Source: Henricia sp. BOLD:AAB3569
Taxonomy: Eukaryota > Echinodermata > Asteroidea > Spinulosida > Echinasteridae
Reading direction: 5' to 3'
Assembly (NCBI GenBank): GCA_037783545.1
Contig: JBBELK010001449.1
Coordinates: 1-64,000 of the forward strand
DNA length: 64,000 bases
Below are positions 34,301 through 48,159 of this stretch, in pieces (position 1 is the first letter of the stretch; the number at the start of each line of letters is the position of its first letter). The translations under genes and the position numbers were made by a program. The notes under the pieces were generated by a model. It was not told where the DNA came from and did no database searches. It saw nothing but the letters and a program-made list of their open reading frames with translations.

Positions 34301-35540
34301 TTCAAATTTTGCATGCTCCAAAGACTCTATATTGCGCACTTGTCCTAAAAAATTGACAGACTTTCGCCGGGAAATGGCAGAGAAATTTCAGAGTTTAGAA
34401 AAAAAGGGGTTGGCGCTTCCTGGTTGCTCCCGCAACCTGTGGCTGTCTGTACACACCTCTTTGGTGTACTCCTGACTCGTGCGCATGCTCAGTTTTTCGG
34501 ACTGTCGTTGACACGGCCCAGTTTGGGACGGGATTTTGGTCAAAGTGTGGTCCAAACGTCGGCAAATTTGGAGGTTGAAAAATGTTCCGACGAACTTCAA
34601 ATTTTGCATGCTCCAAAGACTCTATATTGCGCACTTGTCCTAAAAAAATGACAGACTTTCGCCGGGAAATGGCAGAGAAATTTCAGAGTTTAGAAAAAAA
34701 GGGGTTGGCGCTTCCTGGATGCTCCCGCAACCTGTGGCTGTCTGTACACACCTCTTTGGTGTACTCCTGACTCGTGCGCATGCTCAGTTTTTCGGACTGT
34801 CGTTGACACGGCCCAGTTTGGGACGGGATTTTGGTCAAAGTGTGGTCCAAACGTCGGCAAATTTGGAGGTCGAAAAATGTTCCGACGAACTTCAAATTTT
34901 GCATGCTCCAAAGACTCTATATTGCGCACTTGTCCTAAAAAATTGACAGACTTTCGCCGGGAAATGGCAGAGAAATTTCAGAGTTTAGAAAAAAAAGGGG
35001 TTGGCGCTTCCTGGATGCTCCCGCAACCTGTGGCTGTCTGTACACACCTCTTTGGTGTACTCCTGACTCGTGCGCATGCTCAGTCCTTTGGACTGTCGTT
35101 GACACGGCCCAGTTTGGGACAGGATTTTGGTAAAAGTGTGGTCCAAACGTCGGCAAATTTGGAGGTCGAAAAATGTTCCGACGAACTTCAAATTTTGCAT
35201 GCTCCAAAGACTCTATATTGCGCACTTGTCCTAAAAAATTGACAGACTTTCGCCGGGAAATGGCAGAGAAATTTCAGAGTTTAGAAAAAAAAGGGGTTGG
35301 CGCTTCCTGGATGCTCCCGCAACCTGTGGCTGTCTGTACACACCTCTTTGGTGTACTCCTGACTCGTGCGCATGCTCAGTCCTTCGGACTGTCGTTGACA
35401 CGGCCCAGTTTGGGACGGGATTTTGGTCAAAGTGTGGTCCAAACGTCGGCAAATTTTGAGGTCGAAAAAATTTCCGACGAACTTCAAATTTTGCATGCTC
35501 CAAAGACTCTATATTGCGCACTTGTCCTAAAAAATTGACA
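28372..35540 (+). repeat. Higher-order duplication of about ten monomers, 4,141-bp offset
   Basis: Markers repeat in order: CACCTATTTGG at 29427 and 33568 (third copy near 39187), AAAAAATGGACAG near 29614 and 33755, GAAAAAATTTCC near 30141 and 34282, and AGTCCTTTGGACTG at 30941 and 35082. All offsets are 4141, i.e. fourteen monomers less three bases. Monomers 28372 to about 31330 correspond to 32512 to about 35470. The intervening monomers 31624-32511 resemble 25416-26301, so the region is a mosaic of copied blocks. Confidence 0.85.
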
Positions 35541-38500
35541 GACTTTCGCCGGGAAATGGCAGAGAAATTTCAGAGTTTAGAAAAAAAAAGGGGTTGGCGC
35601 TTCCTGGTTGCTCCCGCAACCTGTGGCTGTCTGTACACACCTCTTTGGTGTACTCCTGACTCGTGCGCATGCTCAGTTTTTCGGACTGTCGTTGACACGG
35701 CCCAGTTTGGGACGGGATTTTGGTCAAAGTGTGGTCCAAACGTCGGCAAATTTGGAGGTAGAAAAATGTTCCGACGAACTTCAAATTTTGCATGCTCCAA
35801 AGACTCTATATTGCGCACTTGTCCTAAAAAATTGACAGACTTTCGCCGGGAAATGGCAGAGAAATTTCAGAGTTTAGAAAAAAAAGGGGTTGGCGCTTCC
35901 TGGATGCTCCCGCAACCTGTGGCTGTCTGTACACACCTCTTTGGTGTACTCCTGACTCGTGCGCATGCTCAGTCCTTCGGACTGTCGTTGACACGGCCCA
36001 GTTTGGGACGGGATTTTGGTCAAAGTGTGGTCCAAACGTCGGCAAATTTGGAGGTTGAAAAATGTTCCGACGAACTTCAAATTTTGCATGCTCCAAAGAC
36101 TCTATATTGCGCACTTGTCCTAAAAAATTGACAGACTTTCGCCGGGAAATGGCAGAGAAATTTCAGAGTTTAGAAAAAAAGGGGTTGGCGCTTCCTGGAT
36201 GCTCCCGCAACCTGTGGCTGTCTGTACACACCTCTTTGGTGTACTCCTGACTCGTGCGCATGCTCAGTCCTTCGGACTGTCGTTGACACGGCCCAGTTTG
36301 GGACGGGATTTTGGTCAAAGTGTGGTCCAAACGTCGGCAAATTTGGAGGTCGAAAAATGTTCCGACGAACTTCAAATTTTGCATGCTCCAAAGACTCTAT
36401 ATTGCGCACTTGTCCTAAAAAAATGACAGACTTTCGCCGGGAAATGGCAGAGAAATTTCAGAGTTTAGAAAAAAAAGGGGTTGGCGCTTCCTGGTTGCTC
36501 CCGCAACCTGTGGCTGTCTGTACACACCTCTTTGGTGTACTCCTGACTCGTGCGCATGCTCAGTCCTTCGGACTGTCGTTGACACGGCCCAGTTTGGGAC
36601 GGGATTTTGGTCAAAGTGTGGTCCAAACGTCGGCAAATTTGGAGGTCGAAAAATGTTCCGACGAACTTCAAATTTTGCATGCTCCAAAGACTCTATATTG
36701 CGCACTTGTCCTAAAAAATTGACAGACTTTCGCCGGGAAATGGCAGAGAAATTTCAGAGTTTAGAACAAAAAGGGGTTGGCGCTTCCTGGATGCTCCCGC
36801 AACCTGTGGCTGTCTGTACACACCTCTTTGGTGTACTCCTGACTCGTGCGCATGCTCAGTCCTTCGGACTGTCGTTGACACGGCCCAGTTTGGGACGGGA
36901 TTTTGGTAAAAGTGTGGTCCAAACGTCGGCAAATTTGGAGGTCGAAAAATGTTCCGACGAACTTCAAATTTTGCATGCTCCAAAGACTCTATATTGCGCA
37001 CTTGTCCTAAAAAAATTGACAGACTTTCGCCGGGAAATGGCAGAGAAATTTCAGAGTTTAGAAAAAAAAGGGGTTGGCGCTTCCTGGATGCTCCCGCAAC
37101 CTGTGGCTGTCTGTACACACCTCTTTGGTGTACTCCTGACTCGTGCGCATGCTCAGTTTTTCGGACTGTCGTTGACACGGCCCAGTTTGGGACGGGATTT
37201 TGGTCAAAGTGTGGTCCAAACGTCGGCAAATTTGGAGGTCGAAAAATGTTCCGACGAACTTCAAATTTTGCATGCTCCAAAGACTCTATATTGCGCACTT
37301 GTCCTAAAAAATTGACAGACTTTCGCCGGGAAATGGCAGAGAAATTTCAGAGTTTAGAAAAAAAAGGGGTTGGCGCTTCTTGGTTGCTCCCGCAACCTGT
37401 GGCTGTCTGTACACACCTCTTTGGTGTACTCCTGACTCGTGCGCATGCTCAGTCCTTCGGACTGTCGTTGACACGGCCCAGTTTGGGACGGGATTTTGGT
37501 AAAAGTGTGGTCCAAACGTCGGCAAATTTGGAGGTCGAAAAATGTTCCGACGAACTTCAAATTTTGCATGCTCCAAAGACTCTATATTGCGCACTTGTCC
37601 TAAAAAATTACAGACTTTCGCCGGGAAATGGCAGAGAAATTTCAGAGTTTAGAAAAAAAAGGGGTTGGCGCTTCCTGGATGCTCCCGCAACCTGTGGCTG
37701 TCTGTACACACCTCTTTGGTGTACTCCTGACTCGTGCGCATGCTCAGTCCTTCGGACTGTCGTTGACACGGCCCAGTTTGGGACGGGATTTTGGTCAAAG
37801 TGTGGTCCAAACGTCGGCAAATTTGGAGGTCGAAAAATGTTCCGACGAACTTCAAATTTTGCATGCTCCAAAGACTCTATATTGCGCACTTGTCCTAAAA
37901 AATTGACAGACTTTCGCCGGGAAATGGCAGAGAAATTTCAGAGTTTAGAAAAAAAAGGGGTTGGCGCTTCCTGGTTGCTCCCGCAACCTGTGGCTGTCTG
38001 TACACACCTCTTTGGTGTACTCCTGACTCGTGCGCATGCTCAGTTTTTCGGACTGTCGTTGACACGGCCCAGTTTGGGACGGGATTTTGGTCAAAGTGTG
38101 GTCCAAACGTCGGCAAATTTGGAGGTTGAAAAATGTTCCGACGAACTTCAAATTTTGCATGCTCCAAAGACTCTATATTGCGCACTTGTCCTAAAAAATT
38201 GACAGACTTTCGCCGGGAAATGGCAGAGAAATTTCAAAGTTTAGAAAAAAAGGGGTTGGCGCTTCCTGGATGCTCCCGCAACCTGTGGCTGTCTGTACAC
38301 ACCTCTTTGGTGTACTCCTGACTCGTGCGCATGCTCAGTCCTTCGGACTGTCGTTGACACGGCCCAGTTTGGGACGGGATTTTGGTCAAAGTGTGGTCCA
38401 AACGTCGGCAAATTTGGAGGTTGAAAAATGTTCCGACGAACTTCAAATTTTGCATGCTCCAAAGACTCTATATTGCGCACTTGTCCTAAAAAATTGACAG

Positions 38501-41500
38501 ACTTTCGCTGGGAAATGGCAGAGAAATTTCAGAGTTTAGAAAAAAAGGGGTTGGCGCTTCCTGGATGCTCCCGCAACCTGTGGCTGTCTGTACACACCTC
38601 TTTGGTGTACTCCTGACTCGTGCGCATGCTCAGTCCTTCGGACTGTCGTTGACACGGCCCAGTTTGGGACGGGATTTTGGTCAAAGTGTGGTCCAAACGT
38701 CGGCAAATTTGGAGGTTGAAAAATGTTCCGACGAACTTCAAATTTTGCATGCTCCAAAGACTCTATATTGCGCACTTGTCCTAAAAAATTGACAGACTTT
38801 CGCCGGGAAATGGCAGAGAAATTTCAGAGTTTAGAAAAAAAGGGGTTGGCGCTTCCTGGATGCTCCCGCAACCTGTGGCTGTCTGTACACACCTCTTTGG
38901 TGTACTCCTGACTCGTGCGCATGCTCAGTCCTTCGGACTGTCGTTGACACGGCCCAGTTTGGGACGGGATTTTGGTCAAAGTGTGGTCCAAACGTCGGCA
39001 AATTTGGAGGTCGAAAAATGTTCCGACGAACTTCAAATTTTGCATGCTCCAAAGACTCTATATTGCGCACTTGTCCTAAAAAATTGACAGACTTTCGCCG
39101 GGAAATGGCAGAGAAATTTCAGAGTTTAGAAAAAAAAGGGGTTGGCGCTTCCTGGATGCTCCCGCAACCTGTGGCTGTCTGTACACACCTATTTGGTGTA
39201 CTCCTGACTCGTGCGCATGCTCAGTCCTTCGGACTGTCGTTGACACGGCCCAGTTTGGGACGGGATTTTGGTCAAAGTGTGGTCCAAACGTCGGCAAATT
39301 TGGAGGTCGAAAAATGTTCCGACGAACTTCAAATTTTGCATGCTCCAAAGACTCTATATTGCGCACTTGTCCTAAAAAATTGACAGACTTTCGCAGGGAA
39401 ATGGCAGAGAAATTTCAGAGTTTAGAAAAAAAAGGGGTTGGCGCTTCCTGGATGCTCCCGCATCCTGTGGCTGTCTGTACACACCTCTTTGGTGTACTCC
39501 TGACTCGTGCGCATGCTCAGTCCTTCGGACTGTCGTTGACACGGCCCAGTTTGGGACGGGATTTTGGTCAAAGTGTGGTCCAAACGTCGGCAAATTTGGA
39601 GGTCGAAAAATGTTCCGACGAACTTCAAATTTTGCATGCTCCAAAGACTCTATATTGCGCACTTGTCCTAAAAAATTGACAGACTTTCGCCGGGAAATGG
39701 CAGAGAAATTTTAGAGTTTAGAAAAAAAAGGGGTTGGCGCTTCCTGGATGCTCCCGCAACCTGTGGCTGTCTGTACACACCTCTTTGGTGTACTCCTGAC
39801 TCGTGCGCATGTTCAGTCCTTCGGACTGTCGTTGACACGGCCCAGTTTGGGACGGGATTTTGGTCAAAGTGTGGTCCAAACGTCGGCAAGTTTGGAGGTC
39901 GAAAAATGTTCCGACGAACTTCAAATTTTGCATGCTCCAAAGACTCTATATTGCGCACTTGTCCTAAAAAATTGACAGACTTTCGCCGGGAAATGGCAGA
40001 GAAATTTCAGAGTTTAGAAAAAAAAAGGGGTTGGCGCTTCCTGGTTGCTCCCGCAACCTGTGGCTGTCTGTACACACCTCTTTGGTGTACTCCTGACTCG
40101 TGCGCATGCTCAGTCCTTCGGACTGTCGTTGACACGGCCCAGTTTGGGACGGGATTTTGGTCAAAGTGTGGTCCAAACGTCGGCAAATTTGGAGGTTGAA
40201 AATGTTCCGACGAACTTCAAATTTTGCATGCTCCAAAGACTCTATATTGCGCACTTGTCCTAAAAAATTGACAGACTTTCGCCGGGAAATGGCAGAGAAA
40301 TTTCAGAGTTTAGAAAAAAAAGGGGTTGGCGCTTCCTGGATGCTCCCGCAACCTGTGGCTGTCTGTACACACCTCTTTGGTGTACTCCTGACTCGTGCGC
40401 ATGCTCAGTCCTTCGGACTGTCGTTGACACGGCCCAGTTTGGGACGGGATTTTAGTCAAAGTGTGGTCCAAACGTCGGCAAATTTGGAGGTTGAAAAATG
40501 TTCCGACGAACTTCAAATTTTGCATGCTCCAAAGACTCTATATATTGCGCACTTGTCCTAAAAAATTGACAGACTTTCGCCGGGAAATGGCAGAGAAATT
40601 TCAGAGTTTAGAAAAAAAGGGGTTGGCGCTTCCTGGATGCTCCCGCAACCTGTGGCTGTCTGTACACACCTCTTTGGTGTACTCCTGACTCGTGCGCATG
40701 CTCAGTCCTTCGGACTGTCGTTGACACGGCCCAGTTTGGGACGGGATTTTGGTCAAAGTGTGGTCCAAACGTCGGCAAATTTGGAGGTTGAAAAATGTTC
40801 CGACGAACTTCAAATTTTGCATGCTCCAAAGACTCTATATTGCGCACTTGTCCTAAAAAATTGACAGACTTTCGCCGGGAAATGGCAGAGAAATTTCAGA
40901 GTTTAGAAAAAAAGGGGTTGGCGCTTCCTGGATGCTCCCGCAACCTGTGGCTGTCTGTACACACCTCTTTGGTGTACTCCTGACTCGTGCGCATGCTCAG
41001 TCCTTCGGACTGTCGTTGACACGGCCCAGTTTGGGACGGGATTTTGGTCAAAGTGTGGTCCAAACGTCGGCAAATTTGGAGGTTGAAAAATGTTCCGACG
41101 AACTTCAAATTTTGCATGCTCCAAAGACTCTATATTGCGCACTTGTCCTAAAAAATTGACAGACTTTCGCCGGGAAATGGCAGAGAAATTTCAGAGTTTA
41201 GAAAAAAAAGGGGTTGGCGCTTCCTGGATGCTCCCGCAACCTGTGGCTGTCTGTACACACCTCTTTGGTGTACTCCTGACTCGTGCGCGTGCTCAGTCCT
41301 TCGGACTGTCGTTGACACGGCCCAGTTTGGGACGGGATTTTGGTCAAAGTGTGGTCCAAACGTCGGCAAATTTGGAGGTCGAAAAATGTTCCGACGAACT
41401 TCAAATTTTGCATGCTCCAAAGACTCTATATTGCGCACTTGTCCTAAAAAAATGACAGACTTTCGCCGGGAAATGGCAGAGAAATTTCAGAGTTTAGAAA

Positions 41501-44339
41501 AAAAAGGGGTTGGCGCTTCCTGGATGCTCCCGCAACCTGTGGCTGTCTGTACACACCTCTTTGGTGTACTCCTGACTCGTGCGCGTGCTCAGTCCTTCGG
41601 ACTGTCGTTGACACGGCCCAGTTTGGGACGGGATTTTGGTCAAAGTGTGGTCCAAACGTCGGCAAATTTGGAGGTCGAAAAATGTTCCGACGAACTTCAA
41701 ATTGTGCATGCTCCAAAGACTCTATATTGCGCACTTGTCCTAACAAATTGACAGACTTTCGCCGGGAAATGGCAGAGAAATTTCAGAGTTTAGAAAAAAA
41801 AGGGGTTGGCGCTTCCTGGTTGCTCCCGCAACCTGTGGCTGTCTGTACACACCTCTTTGGTGTACTCCTGACTCGTGCGCATGCTCAGTCCTTCGGACTG
41901 TCGTTGAAACGGCCCAGTTTGGGACGGGATTTTGGTCAAAGTGTGGTCCAAACGTCGGCAAATTTGGAGGTCGAAAAATGTTCCGACGAACTTCAAATTT
42001 TGCATGCTCCAAAGACTCTATATTGCGCACTTGTCCTAAAAAATTGACAGACTTTCGCCGGGAAATGGCAGAGAAATTTCAGAGTTTAGAAAAAAAAGGG
42101 GTTGGCGCTTCCTGGATGCTCCCGCAACCTGTGGCTGTCTGTACACACCTCTTTGGTGTACTCCTGACTCGTGCGCATGCTCAGTCCTTCGGACTGTCGT
42201 TGACACGGCCCAGTTTGGGACGGGATTTTGGTAAAAGTGTGGTCCAAACGTCGGCAAATTTGGAGGTCGAAAAATGTTCCGACGAACTTCAAATTTTGCA
42301 TGCTCCAAAGACTCTATATTGCGCACTTGTCCTAAAAAATTGACAGACTTTCGCCGGGAAATGGCAGAGAAATTTCAGAGTTTAGAAAAAAAAGGGGTTG
42401 GCGCTTCCTGGATGCTCCCGCAACCTGTGGCTGTCTGTACACACCTCTTTGGTGTACTCCTGACTCGTGCGCATGCTCAGTCCTTCGGACTGTCGTTGAC
42501 ACGGCCCAGTTTGGGACGGGATTTTGGTCAAAGTGTGGTCCAAACGTCGGCAAATTTGGAGGTCGAAAAATTTTCCGACGAACTTCAAATTTTGCATGCT
42601 CCAAAGACTCTATATTGCGCACTTGTCCTAAAAAATTGACAGACTTTCGCCGGGAAATGGCAGAGAAATTTCAGAGTTTAGAAAAAAAAGGGGTTGGCGC
42701 TTCCTGGTTGCTCCCGCAACCTGTGGCTGTCTGTACACACCTCTTTGGTGTACTCCTGACTCGTGCGCATGCTCAGTTTTTCGGACTGTCGTTGACACGG
42801 CCCAGTTTGGGACGGGATTTTGGTCAAAGTGTGGTCCAAACGTCGGCAAATTTGGAGGTTGAAAAATGTTCCGACGAACTTCAAATTTTGCATGCTCCAA
42901 AGACTCTATATTGCGCACTTGTCCTAAAAAATTGACAGACTTTCGCCGGGAAATGGCAGAGAAATTTCAGAGTTTAGAAAAAAAGGGGTTGGCGCTTCCT
43001 GGATGCTCCCGCAACCTGTGGCTGTCTGTACACACCTCTTTGGTGTACTCCTGACTCGTGCGCATGCTCAGTCCTTCGGACTGTCGTTGACACGGCCCAG
43101 TTTGGGACGGGATTTTGGTCAAAGTGTGGTCCAAACGTCGGCAAATTTGGAGGTCGAAAAATGTTCCGACGAACTTCAAATTTTGCATCCAAAGACTCTA
43201 TATTGCGCACTTGTCCTAAAAAATTGACAGACTTTCGCCGGGAAATGGCAGAGAAATTTCAGAGTTTAGAAAAAAAAGGGGTTGGCGCTTCCTGGATGCT
43301 CCCGCAAACTGTGGCTGTCTGTACACACCTCTTTGGTGTACTCCTGACTCGTGCGCATGCTCAGTCCTTCGGACTGTCGTTGACACGGCCCAGTTTGGGA
43401 CGGGATTTTGGTAAAAGTGTGGTCCAAACGTCGGCAAATTTGGAGGTCGAAAAATGTTCCGACGAACTTCAAATTTTGCATGCTCCAAAGACTCTATATT
43501 GCGCACTTGTCCTAAAAAATTGACAGACTTTCGCCGGGAAATGGCAGAGAAATTTCAGAGTTTAGAAAAAAAAGGGGTTGGCGCTTCCTGGATGCTCCCG
43601 CAACCTGTGGCTGTCTGTACACACCTCTTTGGTGTACTCCTGACTCGTGCGCATGCTCAGTCCTTCGGACTGTCGTTGACACGGCCCAGTTTGGGACGGG
43701 ATTTTGGTCAAAGTGTGGTCCAAACGTCGGCAAATTTGGAGGTCGAAAAATGTTCCGACGAACTTCAAATTTTGCATGCTCCAAAGACTCTATATTGCGC
43801 ACTTGTCCTAAAAAATTGACAGACTTTCGCCGGGAAATGGCAGAGAAATTTCAGAGTTTAGAAAAAAAGGGGTTGGCGCTTCCTGGTTGCTCCCGCAACC
43901 TGTGGCTGTCTGTACACACCTCTTTGGTGTACTCCTGACTCGTGCGCATGCTCAGTTTTTCGGACTGTCGTTGACACGGCCCAGTTTGGGACGGGATTTT
44001 GGTCAAAGTGTGGTCCAAACGTCGGCAAATTTGGAGGTTGAAAAATGTTCCGACGAACTTCAAATTTTGCATGCTCCAAAGACTCTATATTGCGCACTTG
44101 TCCTAAAAAATTGACAGACTTTCGCCGGGAAATGGCAGAGAAATTTCAGAGTTTAGAAAAAAAGGGGTTGGCGCTTCCTGGATGCTCCCGCAACCTGTGG
44201 CTGTCTGTACACACCTCTTTGGTGTACTCCTGACTCGTGCGCATGCTCAGTCCTTCGGACTGTCGTTGACACGGCCCAGTTTGGGACGGGATTTTGGTCA
44301 AAGTGTGGTCCAAACGTCGGCAAATTTGGAGGTCGAAAA

Positions 44340-45229
44340 ATGTTCCGACGAACTTCAAATTTTGCATGCTCCAAAGACTCTATATTGCGCACTTGTCCTA
44401 AAAAATTGACAGACTTTCGCCGGGAAATGGCAGAGAAATTTCAGAGTTTAGAAGAAAAAAAAGGGGTTGGCGCTTCCTGGATGCTCCCGCAACCTGTGGC
44501 TGTCTGTACACACCTCATTGGTGTACTCCTGACTCGTGCGCATGCTCAGTCCTTCGGACTGTCGTTGACACGGCCCAGTTTGGGACGGGATTTTGGTCAA
44601 AGTGTGGTCCAAACGTCGGCAAATTTGGAGGTCGAAAAATGTTCCGACGAACTTCAAATTTTGCATGCTCCAAAGACTCTATATTGCGCACTTGTCCTAA
44701 AAAATTGACAGACTTTCGCAGGGAAATGGCAGAGAAATTTCAGAGTTTAGAAAAAAAAGGGGTTGGCGCTTCCTGGATGCTCCCGCAACCTGTGGCTGTC
44801 TGTACACACCTCTTTGGTGTACTCCTGACTCGTGCGCATGCTCAGTCCTTCGGACTGTCGTTGACACGGCCCAGTTTGGGACGGGATTTTGGTCAAAGTG
44901 TGGTCCAAACGTCGGCAAATTTGGAGGTCGAAAAATGTTCCGACGAACTTCAAATTTTGCATGCTCCAAAGACTCTATATTGCGCACTTGTCCTAAAAAA
45001 TTGACAGACTTTCGCCGGGAAATGGACGAGAAATTTCAGAGTTTAGAAAAAAAGGCGTTGGCGCTTCCTGGTTGCTCCCGCAACCTGTGGCTGTCTGTAC
45101 ACACCTCTTTGGTGTACTCCTGACTCGTGCGCATGCTCAGTCCTTCGGACTGTCGTTGACACGGCCCAGTTTGGGACGGGATTTTGGTCAAAGTGTGGTC
45201 CAAACGTCGGCAAATTTGGAGGTCGAAAA
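44340..45229 (+). repeat. Trimer higher-order unit (first of four copies)
   Basis: Three adjacent monomers carry, in order, GAAGAAAAAA with CACCTCATTGG (44516), CGCAGGGAAATGG (about 44717), and GGACGAGAAATTT (45025) with AAGGCGTTGG. The same trio reappears at about 55562-56449, 59118-60004 and 60005-60897. A partial trio lacking CATTGG lies at 54675-55560. The clean-copy spacing is 887-890 bp. Confidence 0.85.
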
Positions 45230-46219
45230 ATGTTCCGACGAACTTCAAATTTTGCATGCTCCAAAGACTCTATATTGCGCACTTGTCCTAAAAAATTGAC
45301 AGACTTTCGCCGGGAAATGGCAGAGAAATTTCAGAGTTTAGAAAAAAAAGGGGTTGGCGCTTCCTGGATGCTCCCGCAACCTGTGGCTGTCTGTACACAC
45401 CTCTTTGGTGTACTCCTGACTCGTGCGCATGCTCAGTCCTTCGGACTGTCGTTGACACGGCCCAGTTTGGGACGGGATTTTGGTCAAAGTGTGGTCCAAA
45501 CGTCGGCAAATTTGGAGGTCGAAAAATGTTCCGACGAACTTCAAATTTTGCATGCTCCAAAGACTCTATATTGCGCACTTGTCCTAAACAATTGACAGAC
45601 TTTCGCCGGGAAATGGCAGAGAAATTTCAGAGTTTAGAAAAAAAAGGGGTTGGCGCTTCCTGGATGCTCCCGCAACCTGTGGCTGTCTGTACACACCTCT
45701 TTGGTGTACTCCTGACTCGTGCGCATGTTCAGTCCTTCGGACTGTCGTTGACACGGCCCAGTTTGGGACGGGATTTTGGTCAAAGTGTGGTCCAAACGTC
45801 GGCAAATTTGGAGGTCGAAAAATGTTCCGACGAACTTCAAATTTTGCATGCTCCAAAGACTCTATATTGCGCACTTGTCCTAACAAATTGACAGACTTTC
45901 GCCGGGAAATGGCAGAGAAATTTCAGAGTTTAGAAAAAAAAGGGGTTGGCGCTTCCTGGTTGCTCCCGCAACCTGTGGCTGTCTGTACACACCTCTTTGG
46001 TGTACTCCTGACTCGTGCGCATGCTCAGTCCTTCGGACTGTCGTTGAAACGGCCCAGTTTGGGACGGGATTTTGGTCAAAGTGTGGTCCAAACGTCGGCA
46101 AATTTGGAGGTCGAAAAATGTTCCGACGAACTTCAAATTTTGCATGCTCCAAAGACTCTATATTGCGCACTTGTCCTAAAAAATTGACAGACTTTCGCCG
46201 GGAAATGGCAGAGAAATTT

Positions 46220-46392
46220 GCCGACGTTTGGACCACACTTTGACCAAAATCCCGTCCCAAACTGGGCCGTGTCAACGACAGTCCGAAAAACTGAGCATGC
46301 GCACGAGTCAGGAGTACACCAAAGAGGTGTGTACAGACAGCCACAGGTTGCGGAAGCAACCAGGAAGCGCCAACCCCTTTTTTTTCTAAACT
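46220..46392 (-). repeat. Inverted satellite segment, copy 1
   Basis: These 173 bp are the reverse complement of the monomer part from AGTTTAG to CGTCGGC (compare 751-923). The left junction follows GAGAAATTT. At the right junction CTAAACT joins directly to GGAGGTCG, so nine bases (CTGAAATTT) expected from a simple inversion are missing and the unit is 287 bp. The inverted piece carries the CAGTTTTTCGG variant, unlike its neighbours. Confidence 0.95.
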
Positions 46393-47986
46393 GGAGGTCG
46401 AAAAATGTTCCGACGAACTTCAAATTTTGCATGCTCCAAAGACTCTATATTGCGCACTTGTCCTAACAAATTGACAGACTTTCGCCGGGAAATGGCAGAG
46501 AAATTTCAGAGTTTAGTAAAAAAAGGGGTTGGCGCTTCCTGGTTGCTCCCGCAACCTGTGGCTGTCTGTACACACCTCTTTGGTGTACTCCTGACTCGTG
46601 CGCATGCTCAGTCCTTCGGACTGTCGTTGAAACGGCCCAGTTTGGGACGGGATTTTGGTCAAAGTGTGGTCCAAACGTCGGCAAATTTGGAGGTCGAAAA
46701 ATGTTCCGACGAACTTCAAATTTTGCAGGCTCCAAAGACTCTATATTGCGCACTTGTCCTAAAAAATTGACAGACTTTCGCCGGGAAATGGCAGAGAAAT
46801 TTCAGAATTTAGAAAAAAAAGGGGTTGGCGCTTCCTGGTTGCTCCCGCAACCTGTGGCTGTCTGTACACACCTCTTTGGTGTACTCCTGACTCGTGCGCA
46901 TGCTCAGTCCTTCGGACTGTCGTTGACACGGCCCAGTTTGGGACGGGATTTTGGTCAAAGTGTGGTCCAAACGTCGGCAAATTTGGAGGTCGAAAAATGT
47001 TCCGACGAACTTCAAATTTTGCATGCTCCAAAGACTCTATATTGCGCACTTGTCCTAAAAAATTGACAGACTTTCGCCGGGAAATGGCAGAGAAATTGCA
47101 GAGTTTAGAAAAAAAAGGGGTTAGCGCTTCCTGGTTGCTCCCGCAACCTGTGGCTGTCTGTACACACCTCTTTGGTGTACTCCTGACTCGTGCGCATGCT
47201 CAGTCCTTCGGACTGTCGTTGACACGGCCCAGTTTGGGACGGGATTTTGGTCAAAGTGTGGTCCAAACGTCGGCAAATTTGGAGGTCGAAAAATGTTCCG
47301 ACGAACTTCAAATGTTGCATGCTCCAAAGACTCTATATTGCGCACTTGTCCTAAAAAATTGACAGACTTTCGCCGGGAAATGGCAGAGAAATTTCAGAGT
47401 TTAGAAAAAAAAGGGGTTGGCGCTTCCTGGATGCTCCCGCAACCTGTGGCTGTCTGTACACACCTCTTTGGTGTACTCCTGACTCGTGCGCATGCTCAGT
47501 CCTTCGGACTGTCGTTGACACGGCCCAGTTTAGGACGGGATTTTGGTAAAAGTGTGGTCCAAACGTCGGCAAATTTGGAGGTCGAAAAATGTTCCGACGA
47601 ACTTCAAATTTTGCATGCTCCAAAGACTCTATATTGCGCACTTGTCCTAAAAAATTGACAGACTTTCGCCGGGAAATGGCAGAGAAATTTCAGAGTTTAG
47701 AAAAAAAAGGGGTTGGCGCTTCCTGGATGCTCCCGCAACCTGTGGCTGTCTGTACACACCTCTTTGGTGTACTCCTGACTCGTGCGCATGCTCAGTCCTT
47801 CGGACTGTCGTTGACACGGCCCAGTTTGGGACGGGATTTTGGTAAAAGTGTGGTCCAAACGTCGGCAAATTTGGAGGTCGAAAAATGTTCCGACGAACTT
47901 CAAATTTTGCATGCTCCAAAGACTCTATATTGCGCACTTGTCCTAAAAAATTGACAGACTTTCGCCGGGAAATGGCAGAGAAATTT

Positions 47987-48159
47987 GCCGACGTTTGGAC
48001 CACACTTTGACCAAAATCCCGTCCCAAACTGGGCCGTGTCAACGACAGTCCGAAAAACTGAGCATGCGCACGAGTCAGGAGTACACCAAAGAGGTGTGTA
48101 CAGACAGCCACAGGTTGCGGAAGCAACCAGGAAGCGCCAACCCCTTTTTTTTCTAAACT
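47987..48159 (-). repeat. Inverted satellite segment, copy 2
   Basis: Same length and junctions as the copy at 46220, including the nine missing bases and the shared GCGGAAGC change. It lies 1767 bp downstream, equal to the 287-bp inverted unit plus five normal monomers. It is therefore a duplicate and not a second inversion. Confidence 0.95.

Noticed and set aside
36949..38202. 417-codon open frame on the plus strand
   Set aside because: It consists only of satellite sequence. Monomers of 297 and 295 bp happen to restore phase here. The peptide changes frame at each monomer boundary and elsewhere the same sequence has stops.
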